From: Dromaius novaehollandiae
Taxonomy: Eukaryota; Chordata; Aves; Casuariiformes; Dromaiidae
Direction of reading: 5' to 3'
DNA length: 64,000 nt
Assembly: GCF_036370855.1 (NCBI RefSeq)
Contig: NC_088099.1
Coordinates: forward strand, 140,127,517-140,191,516
In this document: in pieces, positions 12,304 through 24,000 of the stretch
Layout of the letters: each line of letters opens with the position of its first letter
Numbering within the stretch: the first letter of the stretch is position 1
Notes under the pieces: generated by a model
What the model was told of the DNA's origin: nothing
The model's input: the letters and a program-made list of their open reading frames with translations, nothing else
Database searches by the model: none
Made by a program: the position numbers and the translations under genes

Positions 12304-13494
12304 GAATTGACTATACTGTATGGCAAGGGAAGAATTTCCAGGGAGAGAGTCATAAAGGTGATGTTATATTTTATCAGACTGCTATCGTTGGCATGTGAGG
12401 GATAAGGCCTATGAGTTATAGCTGGTTCCTCATCCCTCTTGAATATCCAGATGGACTGAGGTTTTCTGACAATTGGGCCATCCTTGCCCTGGGCAGGCCC
12501 ATGGCAATGACTGATGTAGTCCAAAATACGCCACGGCACTGAACTTTACTGATGTAGCACGCAGAGTCCCTGCTCCTGATCAGGGTCTGCCCCCAAGGCT
12601 ATTCTGGGATCTTCCAATCACTTTGACCTTTTTGCTTGAAAATATTTGTATGGTTAGGAGACGAATGTCTGAAGTGGCCTAGTGTCTATAATTATCTACT
12701 CCTCCTACCCTGACCCCCATTGCTATGTCCATGTCACCTGGTGGGACTTAGCATAGAGCTGACAGTTTTTGGAGGCAGGGTATCCCCACGGGATGATCTG
12801 TCATTCTGGCAGTAGTATTGCTGTGGTCGTACTGATCCAAAGACTGAGTAGATCAGGGTTTATAGAAAGAAGAAATAGCTCTTCTTCAACCAGCTGATAT
12901 ATTTAGAATAAATAGGCTGAAAACTACATGGACCCTTCTTCAGATCATTCTCAGTAGCATGTCCTGGGACAAAATGATATGCTGCCAAGCCACTTTTGCT
13001 ACAGCCTCTGGCATGTTGTAAGAAATCTGCATCAAAAGGCAGAGGTACTTCACTTCTCTAAAGTGTTCTGAAGTTTCTTAATCCTGAAGATGGAGTTTCA
13101 CATCTGGTTCTAAAGTATTTAGAACCACATCAAAGCATTGAACCAGCACAGACTCATTCGGTAGCTTAAAACTTGTTCACCAGTATTGAAGGCAGATTGA
13201 CAGAATCTAAATCATGATGGATCAGGTGTCATCATACCGCTCTAACTTAACACTGGATCAGACACTGTCTGTTCTCCTGTGGCCAGCATTAATGTGGTAT
13301 AAACACTGCATTGTGCTTTCAGTCCAGTTCTACCAAAATGCAGTTGTGTGTCTTGCCCTCTACACATCTAATCTTTATAGTTTGGGGACCGCTCCTAAAC
13401 TGCTCCAGGATTAATTGAAGTGAAATCATGCTTCCATGCTTCAGCAGCAAGGATGGCAGACTAATGATTCACCAGCACATAAGGCAGAAGAGCT

Positions 13495-13735
13495 GCAGAG
13501 ATCACCTTGTCTGCTCCTCTGCCACAGGAGAGGGCAGTAAAGCCAGAAAAATCCCTGGAAAATTTGCCTGACCTGTTCTTAAAAGTCCTCCGCGGCAGCA
13601 ACTCTGTATCTTCCCTGAACAATTTGTGACAGCGCTTCACTGCTCTTATTTCCAGGAAGTTTTTCCCAATTTCTTAATATAGTCTTCATTACTACAGATT
13701 GAATTTATCACTTTCTGTTCTACCAATTATGTTAC
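13495..13735 (-). mobile_element. CR1 LINE 3' fragment, old
   Basis: Read on the plus strand, this follows the reverse complement of a CR1 3' region. In order it has words like TCTGCTCCTCTGCCACAGGA, GGCAGTAAAGCCAGAAAA, CCTGACCTGTTCTTAAAAGT, an ACAATTTGTGACAGCGCTTC block, and CAGGAAGTTTTTCCCAAT. These match the well-known CR1 segment encoding the '...RKKFFTVR...' tail and the 3' UTR. The copy is 5'-truncated, as nearly all CR1 insertions are, and has many substitutions, so it is an old insertion. No open reading frame survives. Confidence 0.7.
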
Positions 13736-13914
13736 ATTCTTTAGGATTAGGTTTCGAGCCTTTATTCTTAACACAGATTCCAATGGCTTATAGAGTTGTC
13801 AGACAGAGTTTTTGTGAACAGCTTTCAACTGGGCAACTAATCATTGGATCTGTTTTGTGTTACTGTGGTTCCAATTCTGCATGTATATACATGATTGATT
13901 TTTAGAAACATAAG

Positions 13915-13986
13915 CGGTCCCATTAAAGGCAATGACATCTGTGGATTTACAGCTGAGCATGTACTTAAAGATTTGCAGAATCAGGA
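13915..13986. repeat. Sauropsid fold-back-type repeat, half preserved
   Basis: The segment contains GTCCCATTAAAGGCAATGAC, then GAGCATGTACTTAAAGATTT and GCAGAATCAGGAT. This resembles one arm and the centre of a palindromic dispersed repeat common in turtle, crocodilian and bird DNA, whose arm reads roughly 'gcatgtgcttaagtgtttgcaggatc' and whose centre is around 'cccattgaagtcaatggg'. Only one arm is readable here, and the family is recalled rather than searched. Confidence 0.45.
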
Positions 13987-14214
13987 TTACTTAGTAATCA
14001 TGTTGTGGTATAAAAATCCTCTAATTTCAGTCCTGGCCTTCAGTTATCCCAGGGTATAGGTAGTCCTTCAAACCGAGAGTACCTAAAAGTCATTACTGAC
14101 ATTCAATAACTTCGTTTTGCTACATAGCCATAAACCAGTTGCTGAATTTCAATCACGGTACTGATACTGTTACAGCATAGTGGTGTTTTGACAGACTAGA
14201 TTGTCTTTCCTAGG

Positions 14215-14720
14215 GTAGTATATATATATTTAATTTGCAAAGTATTTGCACCCATAAAATATTTTGTATAAAAATCAACTGTTAGAAATGCCCACTGTTC
14301 CTCTGTAATAATTACAGATGACATTCAAAATTTTGTAAAAATCAATGTATTATGAAGGACTGATTTAACTAAAACACGAATAATATTAGATGATGACTTG
14401 GAATTAACATTTCAAAGTAGCTGACTTCAGGGATTCATTTTGAAATATCTATCTGATATTTTGCCCCTTCCATGAGTGTTGATGAAAAAGTAATCAGACT
14501 ATCTAGAAAATATTTTGAAATTATTAAAAACATTTTGTCTTAATTTGAATAAAGAATACAATTCTGTAATAAAAAAAGCTCCAAATAATCTCTTATTTTG
14601 CTCTGTCAAAATCTGGTAATAAATTCTGAACTCCCTGAGAATCTTAGGTTTTTAACTCTGGTGAAATTTGATCAATTAATAATTTTGTAGCAGATCACTC
14701 TTAATAAAATGCCTAGAACG
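14215..14720. promoter_or_regulatory. AT-rich unique block, candidate conserved element
   Basis: About 500 bp of AT-rich, complex, non-repetitive sequence, rich in TAAT/ATTA and AAATATTTT-type words, with no open frame and no repeat signature. This texture is typical of deeply conserved non-coding elements in vertebrate gene deserts. Conservation cannot be seen from one sequence, so this is only a candidate. Confidence 0.2.
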
Positions 14721-17082
14721 TTAAATGAGATACAGAACACTTGCTCCTAGCATGGGGATGTAATAGACGCTCTCTCATGAGATTGCCAACACCCAGCTCT
14801 GACAGCCACGTTTCCTTAAGTTAACTTTGGGTATCGCAGGGGAACAGTGCTAAGCCCAGTCCTTGGAAATCTTCACTATTTGTTGCCAGAAATTTGCTGC
14901 CTCTTTGTCTGCCCTTTTGCATGCTAATGTCTTCATAGACAGAATCTTCTGCATTGGAATTTAAAAAGGGTAAAACAGTAACAACAATATCCAGTTATCA
15001 ACTCCTTCAGCAGCTCCTCATGCAGTTTAATAGCTGATAAATTGTGAGGAAAACCCAAAGCCCCTCAGCTTTGGGAGGGTTAGCAGGATGAGGAGAGCAT
15101 GTCAGGGGGTGGGTCTGAAAGCCTGGGAGAAGGGCGGAGGGTGGACACTGCGAGATGACAAGATGGACAGAGGCCATCCAGGCCACTGGGTGCAACCAGA
15201 GCTCCAGAGGATCGCTGCCTCACAGGGTGCGTCGGCGGTGGCATTAGAGGAAACCCAGCTCTCCTGGTGCTCTGCCCACCTGGCTGGTCGGCTCAGCACG
15301 GTCCCCAGCCTCAGCACATCTGCTCCCCCACTTCCTAAGGTGGTATCCTTTTCCCATCTGATGCTTATTATCTTGCTTTCATCCTCAGCCTTTAATGTTG
15401 AGATATATATTGCTGCTGCTCCTGAGCTCCCTCAGCAATGGCAATTTCTGCTTTCCATAGTCCAGCCTGAGTTAACATCTCCCTGTGAGAAAGGGGAAAA
15501 GTCCCAGAAAAGAGTGGGCTGGGAGGCCAAAGAGAGAAGAGAGGCTGAAATGGAGAAAGAAATATGGCGTTTCCTATATATAATAAAAACCCTAAGCACA
15601 AAAACTATGTCAATGTGACATTGAAGGTATGAATGCAAGAGGCCTGGTAATACAGAAGTTAGACTCCTCACTTTTAATCGAGTGATAAATAATACATTAA
15701 ATTACTAGGGCACGCTACCAAATGCCAAGTCTGTCTCTTGTGACTTCTTTAATGGATTATGTTGGTATATGTAATGGAGGTCAGGAGAATCTCTTTGAGA
15801 TTTCTGTTAACATTTCTTCTTCTCTCACCATCACTTTCTGCTTTTATTCTTATGTCCTTCGCATTTTCCTTTTGCTTGACGACAGTGGCACAGCACAGTG
15901 CTGAACCCATGCGAGGTACAAAAGCAAGCACTCTGTCAGCTTTAGATAACTTGAGCTGGCTAATGAACATCCAAGGTTTTATAGTGAGTGGCACAACGCT
16001 ACCTGTGGCACTTGGATACTTCGGCTTCAACCTTGCTTTGGTTAAAGAGCTTTTAATTAAAAGAACAAAATGTTAGCAATTCTGTAAATATCACATTAAT
16101 TTCAAAGAGTGTAATTACTAAACATAAATTATACTCATAGTTGTTTAAGAAATTGCTTATACCTTAAGAATAATTATAAAATGGTTATAATTTGTCTTGT
16201 TATAAAAATATTTCAAGTATTTTACAGTGGGTTCCCTCTTCATCGACAGCTATCATATTGTAGCATCTGGGATACAGCATTCCCTCCACTCCGGTTGCCA
16301 TTTAAATCTTTGCAATAATGAATGCTGCCATGGTACTTGCAGTATTTCTCACACTGTGTGCCTGCCTGTAGGATCCTTCATAGTATGTCAGACACGGTCC
16401 AGATGTTCCCAGCAGTGCTACGTATAGGCAGTGTTGTGAGCAATAGTAATGATTACTGGCTATGGCAGAACTGTAAGGGTGTTAATGGCACCTACTCCAC
16501 TTAGAAGAATTACAAAAACCCAGTGGTATCATAGCAAGTGTGAGATTGTTATATATGGATTTATAAATGATACTCATGGAAAAACCTGACATAATGATGT
16601 CTTTTTCCACAAGGCATTTACACCATCCTATGCCATACGGGAAGAATTATGCAGTATAAATGCTGATTGATTGAATAGGTTAGTTCTTAAGTTCTTCAGA
16701 ATTTAAATAATTGTCTAGTAAATCTCATCTGTTATTCAGAGCAATTTCTATTGAATCCTATTGGTTTCACCCCTATTACCTTCTCCAGTTTCCAGTTTTT
16801 ATGGTGAATCAGTGTGGGCTAAAAGGCTGAGTATGAAGAGCCAGAAATGAGACATTTTTCCAGAAGGAAAAGTACATACACAGGATGTCCTTTTCAGGTG
16901 CTGAGTTAGGGAATTTCATTTTGCTTAGCTAAATTCCCCTTGCAGTTTCTACTAGGTGCAAAATTTTTCTTTATGTACTGTAATAAACTCCTCTTCTTGT
17001 TGTGCACTGCTAAATACTTACCTCCAGCTGTAGGTTGTGTTTCAATGGTAAGTGGAGTCATATTTGTTTCTATTTCTTTATG
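14721..17082. other. Non-coding stretch, no gene recognised
   Basis: A GC-richer portion near 15060-15330 gives overlapping frames on both strands, up to 176 codons on the plus strand at 15088-15618, without any recognisable domain. An AT-rich, TAAT-rich patch lies at 16075-16215. Nothing here can be called as a gene or known repeat. Confidence 0.5.
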
Positions 17083-17150
17083 TTTGTAAATGCTTTGGAG
17101 TCCTTCTCCATAAAAGGTGCTGCATAAAATGTAAACTATATTTTAATATT
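17083..17150 (+). mobile_element. MIR/L2-like 3' fragment
   Basis: The string TTTGTAAATGCTTTGGAGTC, a short gap, then AAAAGGTGCTGCATAAAATG and a T/A-rich end match the recalled sauropsid MIR/L2-type tail ('ttgtaaagcgctttgagatcc ... gaaaggtgctatataa ... tattatta'). The order and spacing fit well although the piece is short. Confidence 0.55.
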
Positions 17151-18699
17151 ACGAGCTCCATCACTTGCAGGGAAAGCTCTAAATATATTTCACTCTTGTT
17201 GTAGTCTATCAAATTAATGTAATGATGCACATTAAGGCTTTTTATAAATCAGCTGAAGGAAGCTAATATTTTTTTCTCCAAATCATGTAGAATTGCATAA
17301 AGCCAAATGCAGAGATATGACACAAAGTCTCATCATTGTCACCTCGCAGGTCTCTCAGGACAGGTGTGCAGAGATGACTACAGGGCAACAGCTGTGCAAG
17401 TGACCTCTGCACTTCTGGCTTACTTTACAATCCAGTTTGCATGAGCGGGAGAATGAATTAGGACTCACGTTAGGTCCAAAAGCTGGGTTTATCCCTCTGC
17501 CCATAAGAACTATTCATATTCCAAGTATTTGTGCCTCTCATTCTATGGAAATTGGGTCAGGAGGTGCTGTTCTTTCATCTGAGTGACCTCGGAAAAGCCA
17601 CAATGTTCTCTTACATTCTGAGAAAGAAATGATGTTCAGATCAGCTCAACGTGGGCCACAGTTTCAGAAGGCTTATATTTTGGCTTCTCCTTGTTTAGAG
17701 TGCCACTAATGTTTACCCTGTTCCTCACTTTTTGCCATTTTGAGATGTGCATTGTGGACTGTGAATCAAAATCAGACACACACACATGCTCCTAGGCAAC
17801 CGATACTGAACACGCACTGGGCTTGTTCAGGTGACATAAATGGTGGGAAGCAGGGCGTGATGTTTGTGTTGGAGCTATTTGTATAGCTTTAGGGAGTGAG
17901 TTCCTTGGGCTATACGTTGTACCATTATATACATAGTGTGTATATATATATAGGTATATAAAGAACCATTGTAATGATATTATTTCCTCTGAACTGAACC
18001 TGGCAACATTAATTTTGCATTAACAAATTTTTTTTTGCAGTGGGAAGTTCTTGGATTTTTATTGCTTGTTCTTACAAAAGTATGAAAAGACAGGCTGTGG
18101 CGCTAGGTTTACAGTGTGGCCAGGAAGACGGCAGAAGAAGTCACCCGTGGCACAGCTCACTTCCATACACCTGGGCTCTCGCCACTTCCTTGTCCATCCA
18201 GGACAGCGTAGCTGCACCCAGGAGTGGTGCCTGGCTCATGGTGCCTCTTCAGTTGTGATGGGGAAATGCCTGGGAGAGCACTAGCTGGCATTGCTGCCAT
18301 GCCAGGGAGCAATTAAATGATGCACACAGGAATGAGCCAACACCTGAGCTCTGTTTTATTTACTGGTAAAGACATGGCTGAAACAGTACCAGGGAGCCCT
18401 CCTTAGTCTCTGCACAGGGGAATGGAGGGTTTAAGCTATTGAAAGTTCATGTGAGGGCTAAGATGGCCAGAGCTCTTGGCGATGGGATGTACTGAGGAAG
18501 CAACAAATCTCTTGCACGACTTCAGGGAAGGGGGTCACTGATGGCACTGTGGTGCACTCTCACTCTTCTCCCTCCTGTCCCAGAGCAATAAAACAGCAGC
18601 TGCCCAGCTGTGTGCTACATGAGTGCTTGTCATTCTTGAAATCTGTTAACTGTTTTGTATGGTGGTGAGAACATCCACCTTATACGTGACTGTTCCCTG
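17151..18699. other. Non-coding stretch, no gene recognised
   Basis: Unique-looking sequence with a short TA/TG-rich patch at about 17935-17960. No gene or repeat family was recognised in front of the CR1 copy that follows. Confidence 0.5.
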
Positions 18700-19195
18700 C
18701 TGTAAGGCCCTCCAATACAAAACAGACATCAACAAGTTGGAGCGCGTTCAGCAGAGGATCACTGAGATGGTCAGGACTGGAGCACCTACCCTGTGAGGAG
18801 AAGCTGAGGGACCAGGACTTGTAAAGTCTGGAAAGGAGATGGCTTTCGGGGGACCTAATAGCAGCCCCCCAGCACCTACAGGGAGCTTATCTAGATGATA
18901 GAGCCAGGCTCTTCGCAGAAAGGTGGGAGGATGAGAGACAACAGACATAAGTTGAAACAAGAGATGTTCAGACTGGATATATGCAGAAACTTTTTCCCCA
19001 TGAGGACAGTGGGGCAGTGGATCAGGTTGCCCAGGGCGGCTGTGCAGTCTCTGTCCTCGGAGGTTTTCAAGACCCGACTGGATAAAGCCCCAAGGAACCA
19101 GGTTTGGCCTCATGGCTGTGCCTGGTTGGAGAAGGTGTTTGAACTGGACACCTCCTGAGGTCCCTTCTGACCTGAACTATCCTGTGATCTTATAG
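18700..19195 (+). mobile_element. CR1 LINE 3' end, best-preserved copy in the window
   Basis: CR1 is the dominant non-LTR retrotransposon of birds and crocodilians. This copy reads colinearly with the CR1 3' end. It begins with a GACATCAACAAGTTGGAGCG-type stretch, then GTTCAGCAGAGGATCACTGA, a TGAGGAGAAGCTGAGGGACC block, GGACCTAATAGCAGCCCC, TTCAGACTGGATATATGCAG, AACTTTTTCCCCATGAGGAC, GGTTGCCCAGGGCGGCTGTG, GAGGTTTTCAAGACCCGACT and CTCCTGAGGTCCCTTCTGAC. It ends in the characteristic short terminal repeats (ATCCTGTGATCTTATAG, about 19179-19195). It is 5'-truncated, lacks a poly(A) tail as CR1 does, and is clearly less diverged than the other copies, so it is the youngest recognisable insertion. 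The open frame of 87 codons inside it is the decayed end of ORF2, not a host gene. Confidence 0.93.
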
Positions 19196-21660
19196 AAAAT
19201 TTCTTCCTGGTAGAAACATGAAATACAAACTGGGCTGACAATTATGGCTAAAAAGATTGCTACATAATGTTTTTAAAAATGTTTTTCAGAATTGGGAAGG
19301 TTTCAGAATCATTTTAGCTCTAAAAACCCCTTTTTGTGACCTCTGCAAACTTCCTAAAAAAATTATCCTGTGAGATGAAACAGAAACTGTTAGGAAATTG
19401 GTTTGCATGGGAAGAGGGGGGCAGTTAGAAGAAAATCAAGCATTGGGTGCTCAGCAGGTACTAATTGGGTGGTTAGTTGTGAAGAAACTGCTTCCCCCAG
19501 GTACTAGGATAACGCAGCACAGAAATGACTTGAAATATGGATGTGACCCAATACTTCCCTTTTAATTCAATCTTTTTCCAGCCCATCGCTGGAATTTACA
19601 CAACGTTTTATTGACTATGGTATCAGAAGCTATCAATTTGCTGCAGCCTCATAAAAATAAAATAGTGATACAGAAGAGAAACTGCTGTGTCAGACACACT
19701 CCAGCTATTCCCAGCTTTCCTCGACCCCTTCATCTACCCTCTCTCATAAACATCACTATTCCGTTTGCCTCTTGCCTCTCTCAACCATTAAAATGGGGAA
19801 ACAAAAACATAGCTCAGGAGCTGTTAATACAAGATCCAGAAACGTGTCAAATATTCAGTGTCTGAAATATTTGTTGGCATCAACTAGTAGGAAGGAACAA
19901 GCAAGCAAGCAGCATAAAAACAGGTGTGTCTTTGGGTTAGAGAGAGACTAAAGCAGGGCTATATATTCAAATTGGAGCAAGAGTGTTGTATCATACCATG
20001 ATTGCTGTGGTAATTACCCATTTTAACGCATATTAGTGCAAACAGCTGTGCAAAATCCATATAAATGGTGGAACATAAGTAATACGCTTTAATTAAAAAA
20101 TTACAAGGCTGTTTTTTTTGAAGTGGGTAAATGTATTTTGTTTGTCTTGCTTGCTCCCTTATGATGTGAATCTGTCTCAGGCAGCAGTAGAAGGGGTGCA
20201 CAGTAACAACTGACCTCTTGGTTGAATTCCACATGTATTAAAAATACATTGTTTTGGTGAGTTCAATAGTTTGTTTTGGAACAGTACCCTGCTTTTGGCT
20301 CTGAAAATCATATGCCTTCTGCAATACATATGCTGTTTACTGTATCTTATGCATGGCCACCTGTCAAAGACAGAGCACTTAACAAAACATAAAATAGGTT
20401 TTTGAGAATTATAATGCCTATTTTGTGACCTTACAAGTGGCTCTGGTAAAATATAGGAGCTGCAGGTAGTCAGACCAAAAATATAGTCCTCGGTGAGGGT
20501 GACTTGAAGGTCGCTTTGACTTGAAGCCATGAAGAACCATGATGTATTGTTTTCCGTAAAGAGACAAAAATGTTAGGACAAAATGAAAGACAAGACCCTA
20601 AAGGTGTATTTTTGTCATGACAGTCTGCGCCTGTTAAAAACCCCAGTGTGGAGCCCCTGTTAACCTCATCACTCAAACGTCGGGGCTTGCAGACTTCCCC
20701 AGGACATTTCAAGTCCTTTAGCACGTGCATTTACTGATGAGAATTGTTCCCTTAAATATATTCCCAAAGAGATCAACTTTATGCTGTATGCCAACTTTAT
20801 GATGTCGTAAAAGTTTGGGTTTGAGGTACCTTACTGATACTGATCTGTTAGGTGGAAGAAAAAGAATGAAACAACCAATTAAACAGTAGCTTTCGTATAT
20901 GTATCTTATCTAACCTGATAATTGAAAAATGGCCCCCATTTTTCCCTCCCCCACCCATTTCCATGTAGCATTTCAAGAACTCTGTCCAAGAATATCACTA
21001 TATGAAAAAAAACATTATCTCAAAATTATTAAAATCTCTGTGGGAATTCATGATTAATTTTAAGGCCTGGCAGATTAAAATACATTATTATGTACACTCT
21101 AGTGCATCCTTTCAGATATTTTCAGAATCTGATTTTGCTCTCTTGATACACACCAATGATTCTACATGTATCTAGTAGATTGCAAGGAATAGATTAGCAT
21201 TAAAGAGGCAGTATTGTGTTGTTAGGTTGTTATGTGTAACTTGTGCTCATACATTAAGAAAAATGTAGCTGGCATTCCCTTGGACATGAGCAGACCCCTT
21301 AAAAAAAGAGAGAATTATTAATAGTTGATTGTAATGCATTTGTAGAGCACTTCTGAAATTTTGACCTTTAGTACATTAACTGGCTGTTTTTATCCAGCTC
21401 CCAGGTAGAGTGAGATCTACAGTAGCCTGCTTAGGAAATGGAAATAATGGGCTTATTAGTAGGACCTGTTAAACCTTCAATTCCTGAACGGAGTGTCTCT
21501 TCTACTTTTAGCACTGTATATAGCCTTGCAATGAATCTATGGCTCTAAATAGCAAAATTAACAACATTTAGCTTCAAGAAGAAAAGAAAAAACATTCTTT
21601 ATTTGGGACAGACTGATTGTATTCATCATTACTGCAAAGCCATTCATTTATGGTGTAGCT
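19196..21660. other. Non-coding stretch, no gene recognised
   Basis: No supportable gene or repeat. AT-rich unique sequence around 20880-21350 has the texture of possible conserved non-coding DNA, but this cannot be judged from one genome. Frames do not exceed 117 codons. Confidence 0.5.
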
Positions 21661-24000
21661 TCATAAATTTTAAGGCCCAAAGACACTATCTGGTCTGACG
21701 TCACAGGCTGACCTCCTGCTGCTCAGTCATCCCCAGTCCTGAGCAAGCTGTGCCAGTGGTTCGTTTTCTTCCCTGCCAAAAATGAGCACCTTCACGGGTC
21801 TGAACTGATCTAGCTTCAGCCCCCAGCAGCTGGGTCCTGTTGTATTTCTGACTATACAACTGAGGACTCACCTAGCATCCGTTTTCCATTCTCCTTGAAC
21901 ATCTTTGTTCTCCTTCAGGATAAGTAAATAGAGCTCCTTAAGGCTTTTTTAATAAGGCATGTTTTCTGATGTAAGTCTAAAGTAGTCACCTTTGAGACTC
22001 TTTTGTGGTCCACCTACAGCTTGGCCTCAACCTGGTTGAATTGTGAACCCAAGAACAGGCCACAGGACTTCGACAGCATTAATGTAACCGAATCTCTCTG
22101 TTACTCCATAGTCTCCTGTTTATACACCCAGACACCACGCTGTGGGTGCAGGATCAGGCTGGAGCACATGATCGCTCTTTTTGAAGTATTTTTCCCCTAG
22201 ATTACACTGCACATTCAGCTGTACTGAAATTATGTTGTTTGTGCCCACTTTACTAGCAGTCAGACCCTTCTGTAGTAGATATCTCTCCAGTTCATTATTT
22301 AACATGGCCCCAAACATCATGTCATCTGCAAACTTTATCATAATGATTTTATGTTTTCTTCCATGTCACTGATAATGTTAAATGATATACAGCCAAGAAC
22401 CAATCCCTGCAGAACCCCACCAGCAGCAAGCACAGTCAGTGGTGATTCGTGTTTATAATTACATTTTGAGACATATCATTTACCCACTTTTAATGCATTT
22501 AATGTGTGCCACACTGGTTTTGTACCGCTCTAGTGTGTTAATCAAAATGCTTTGAAGTACCAGGTCAAATACCTTACCAAAATCGACATATACTACATTA
22601 TCTACCAAATTAATAATCTCGTCAAAAATATTAGGAAGTTAGATTTATAACACCTATTTTCTATAAGCCTATGTTGATTGTCACTAGTTACATTACATTC
22701 TCTATTAATCAAATCCTCTACCAACAATCCTGCTTCAAAACCCTGGACAGACATCAGACTGAGAGGTCTGTAGCTAGCTGGGCCATCATATTTACTCTTT
22801 TTTTAATCCTGGCACAACACTGCCTTTCTACTCCTCCTCTGCAACAACCAGACTGTTGCAAAAATTATTGAAAATCAATGTTAACAATCTAAAGAGGTCC
22901 TTGCCTAGCTCTAATAAAAACATGTATTTGACCTGCTGATTTCAAATATCTAAACTTAGTAACTGCTGTCTAACATCAGCCTTACATATTGTTGAGAATG
23001 CTGGGAAATATTCCAGCAGTAGTTTCATATCATATGAATATAGATCTAGTTTTTTCTCCAAATGCAAAAGACAGATTTCTTGAATGCTTCCAACTTTTTA
23101 TATTATAAGTGTTTATTCTACCATATCCATCTTGTTCTTATACCCTTCAGTTCAGACCCTTTTTATTCTTCAAAGTCTGAAAAGATCCTTCTTTTATTTT
23201 TCCTCTATCTTGTAGATTTCTTCTTGGTGTCCACTAGCCTTAATTAATCAATTTTCTGTATTTCCCAGCTTCTAACATATGTTGACTGCTTTTGGCTTCC
23301 AATTTATTTTCCTTTTTTTCATTTGGTGTAGCTGTTTATATTTCCATACTTTCTTAACCAATATAGCCTTTCTTCTGGATGTATGGAGGTGTGATTTTTT
23401 TTGGGGGGGAGGTACCTATTTCTCATACAGTTCACAGTTATCACTCAGGATTTCTGCTTAGTTTTTTTTTTTCCTCTCCCAGCTTACATGGGTCAGTTGT
23501 TTTGGGCTGTCCTTTAAAGCACCAGATACATGTATTGGTGGTTCAAGTTGTATTTTGTTATCACATAACAAACATAGCCAGCTTACAGTCCTGAGCAGGA
23601 TTTTAGTTCAGATATAAATTTCTCTTTTTCTGTTAGATGAGCTCCAATATAACTTTTCCCATGTTGGATACAATAGGTTTGGGTCATGGATTTTTTTGTT
23701 TGCTTGTTTTTTAGTTCTGAAATGTTCATCTATGCTTTAAAAACTTCTCAGGACATTTCAGTTCTGCCAGGAGCAGACTTCCTGCACACATCACTCAGAT
23801 TGAAGTCCGTCACTCTAATACAGCTTTTTTTCCTTCTACGTCTTCTATATAGAAAGATGTTTAAGGAACTGGTGATCCTGTTCCCTTGTGTTATTTGGTG
23901 GTCCAGAGCAGCTATCACCTGACACTTCATCTTGTTCTTTATCTGATGGACCATTATCCATAAGCATTTGAGAGCATTTCCTTCAGAGCTGTCAATGACT
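21661..24000 (-). mobile_element. Long, ancient CR1-family LINE with decayed reverse transcriptase
   Basis: This is the most complete retrotransposon in the window. On the minus strand it carries non-LTR reverse-transcriptase motifs in the correct order: YRPLSLMSV (22773-22747), VYVDFGKVFDL (22593-22561; family YLDFxKAFD), GVLQGLVLG (22418-22392; family GVPQGSVLGP) and FADD (22332-22321), the catalytic Asp-Asp pair of block C. The first, second and fourth share one frame and the third is in another, so the gene is frameshifted and dead. Upstream (to about 24.0 kb) the sequence still resembles CR1 5' ORF2, including a GTGTTTGGAGAAAAAACTAG-like stretch near 23.05 kb. The 3' end at 21661-21715 matches the CR1 tail reading roughly 'gaggtcagactagatgat...ggcccttaaaatttatgaa'. 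The 5' limit is uncertain. Confidence 0.85.

Larger units (their letters stand above)
9666..13494. other. Non-coding stretch with small local repeats
   Basis: No gene is supported; frames do not exceed 119 codons. It contains a pair of 14-bp direct repeats near 11.05 kb and a 10-bp tandem duplication at 12.28 kb, listed separately. I recognised no transposon. Confidence 0.5.

Noticed and set aside
15088..15618. 176-codon open frame on the plus strand
   Set aside because: It lies in a GC-richer patch with equally open frames on the other strand. No domain, splice or initiation evidence supports it.
21694..21701. A TGACGTCA palindrome resembling a CRE
   Set aside because: It lies within the 3' end of the ancient CR1 and is best explained by mutation of the repeat.
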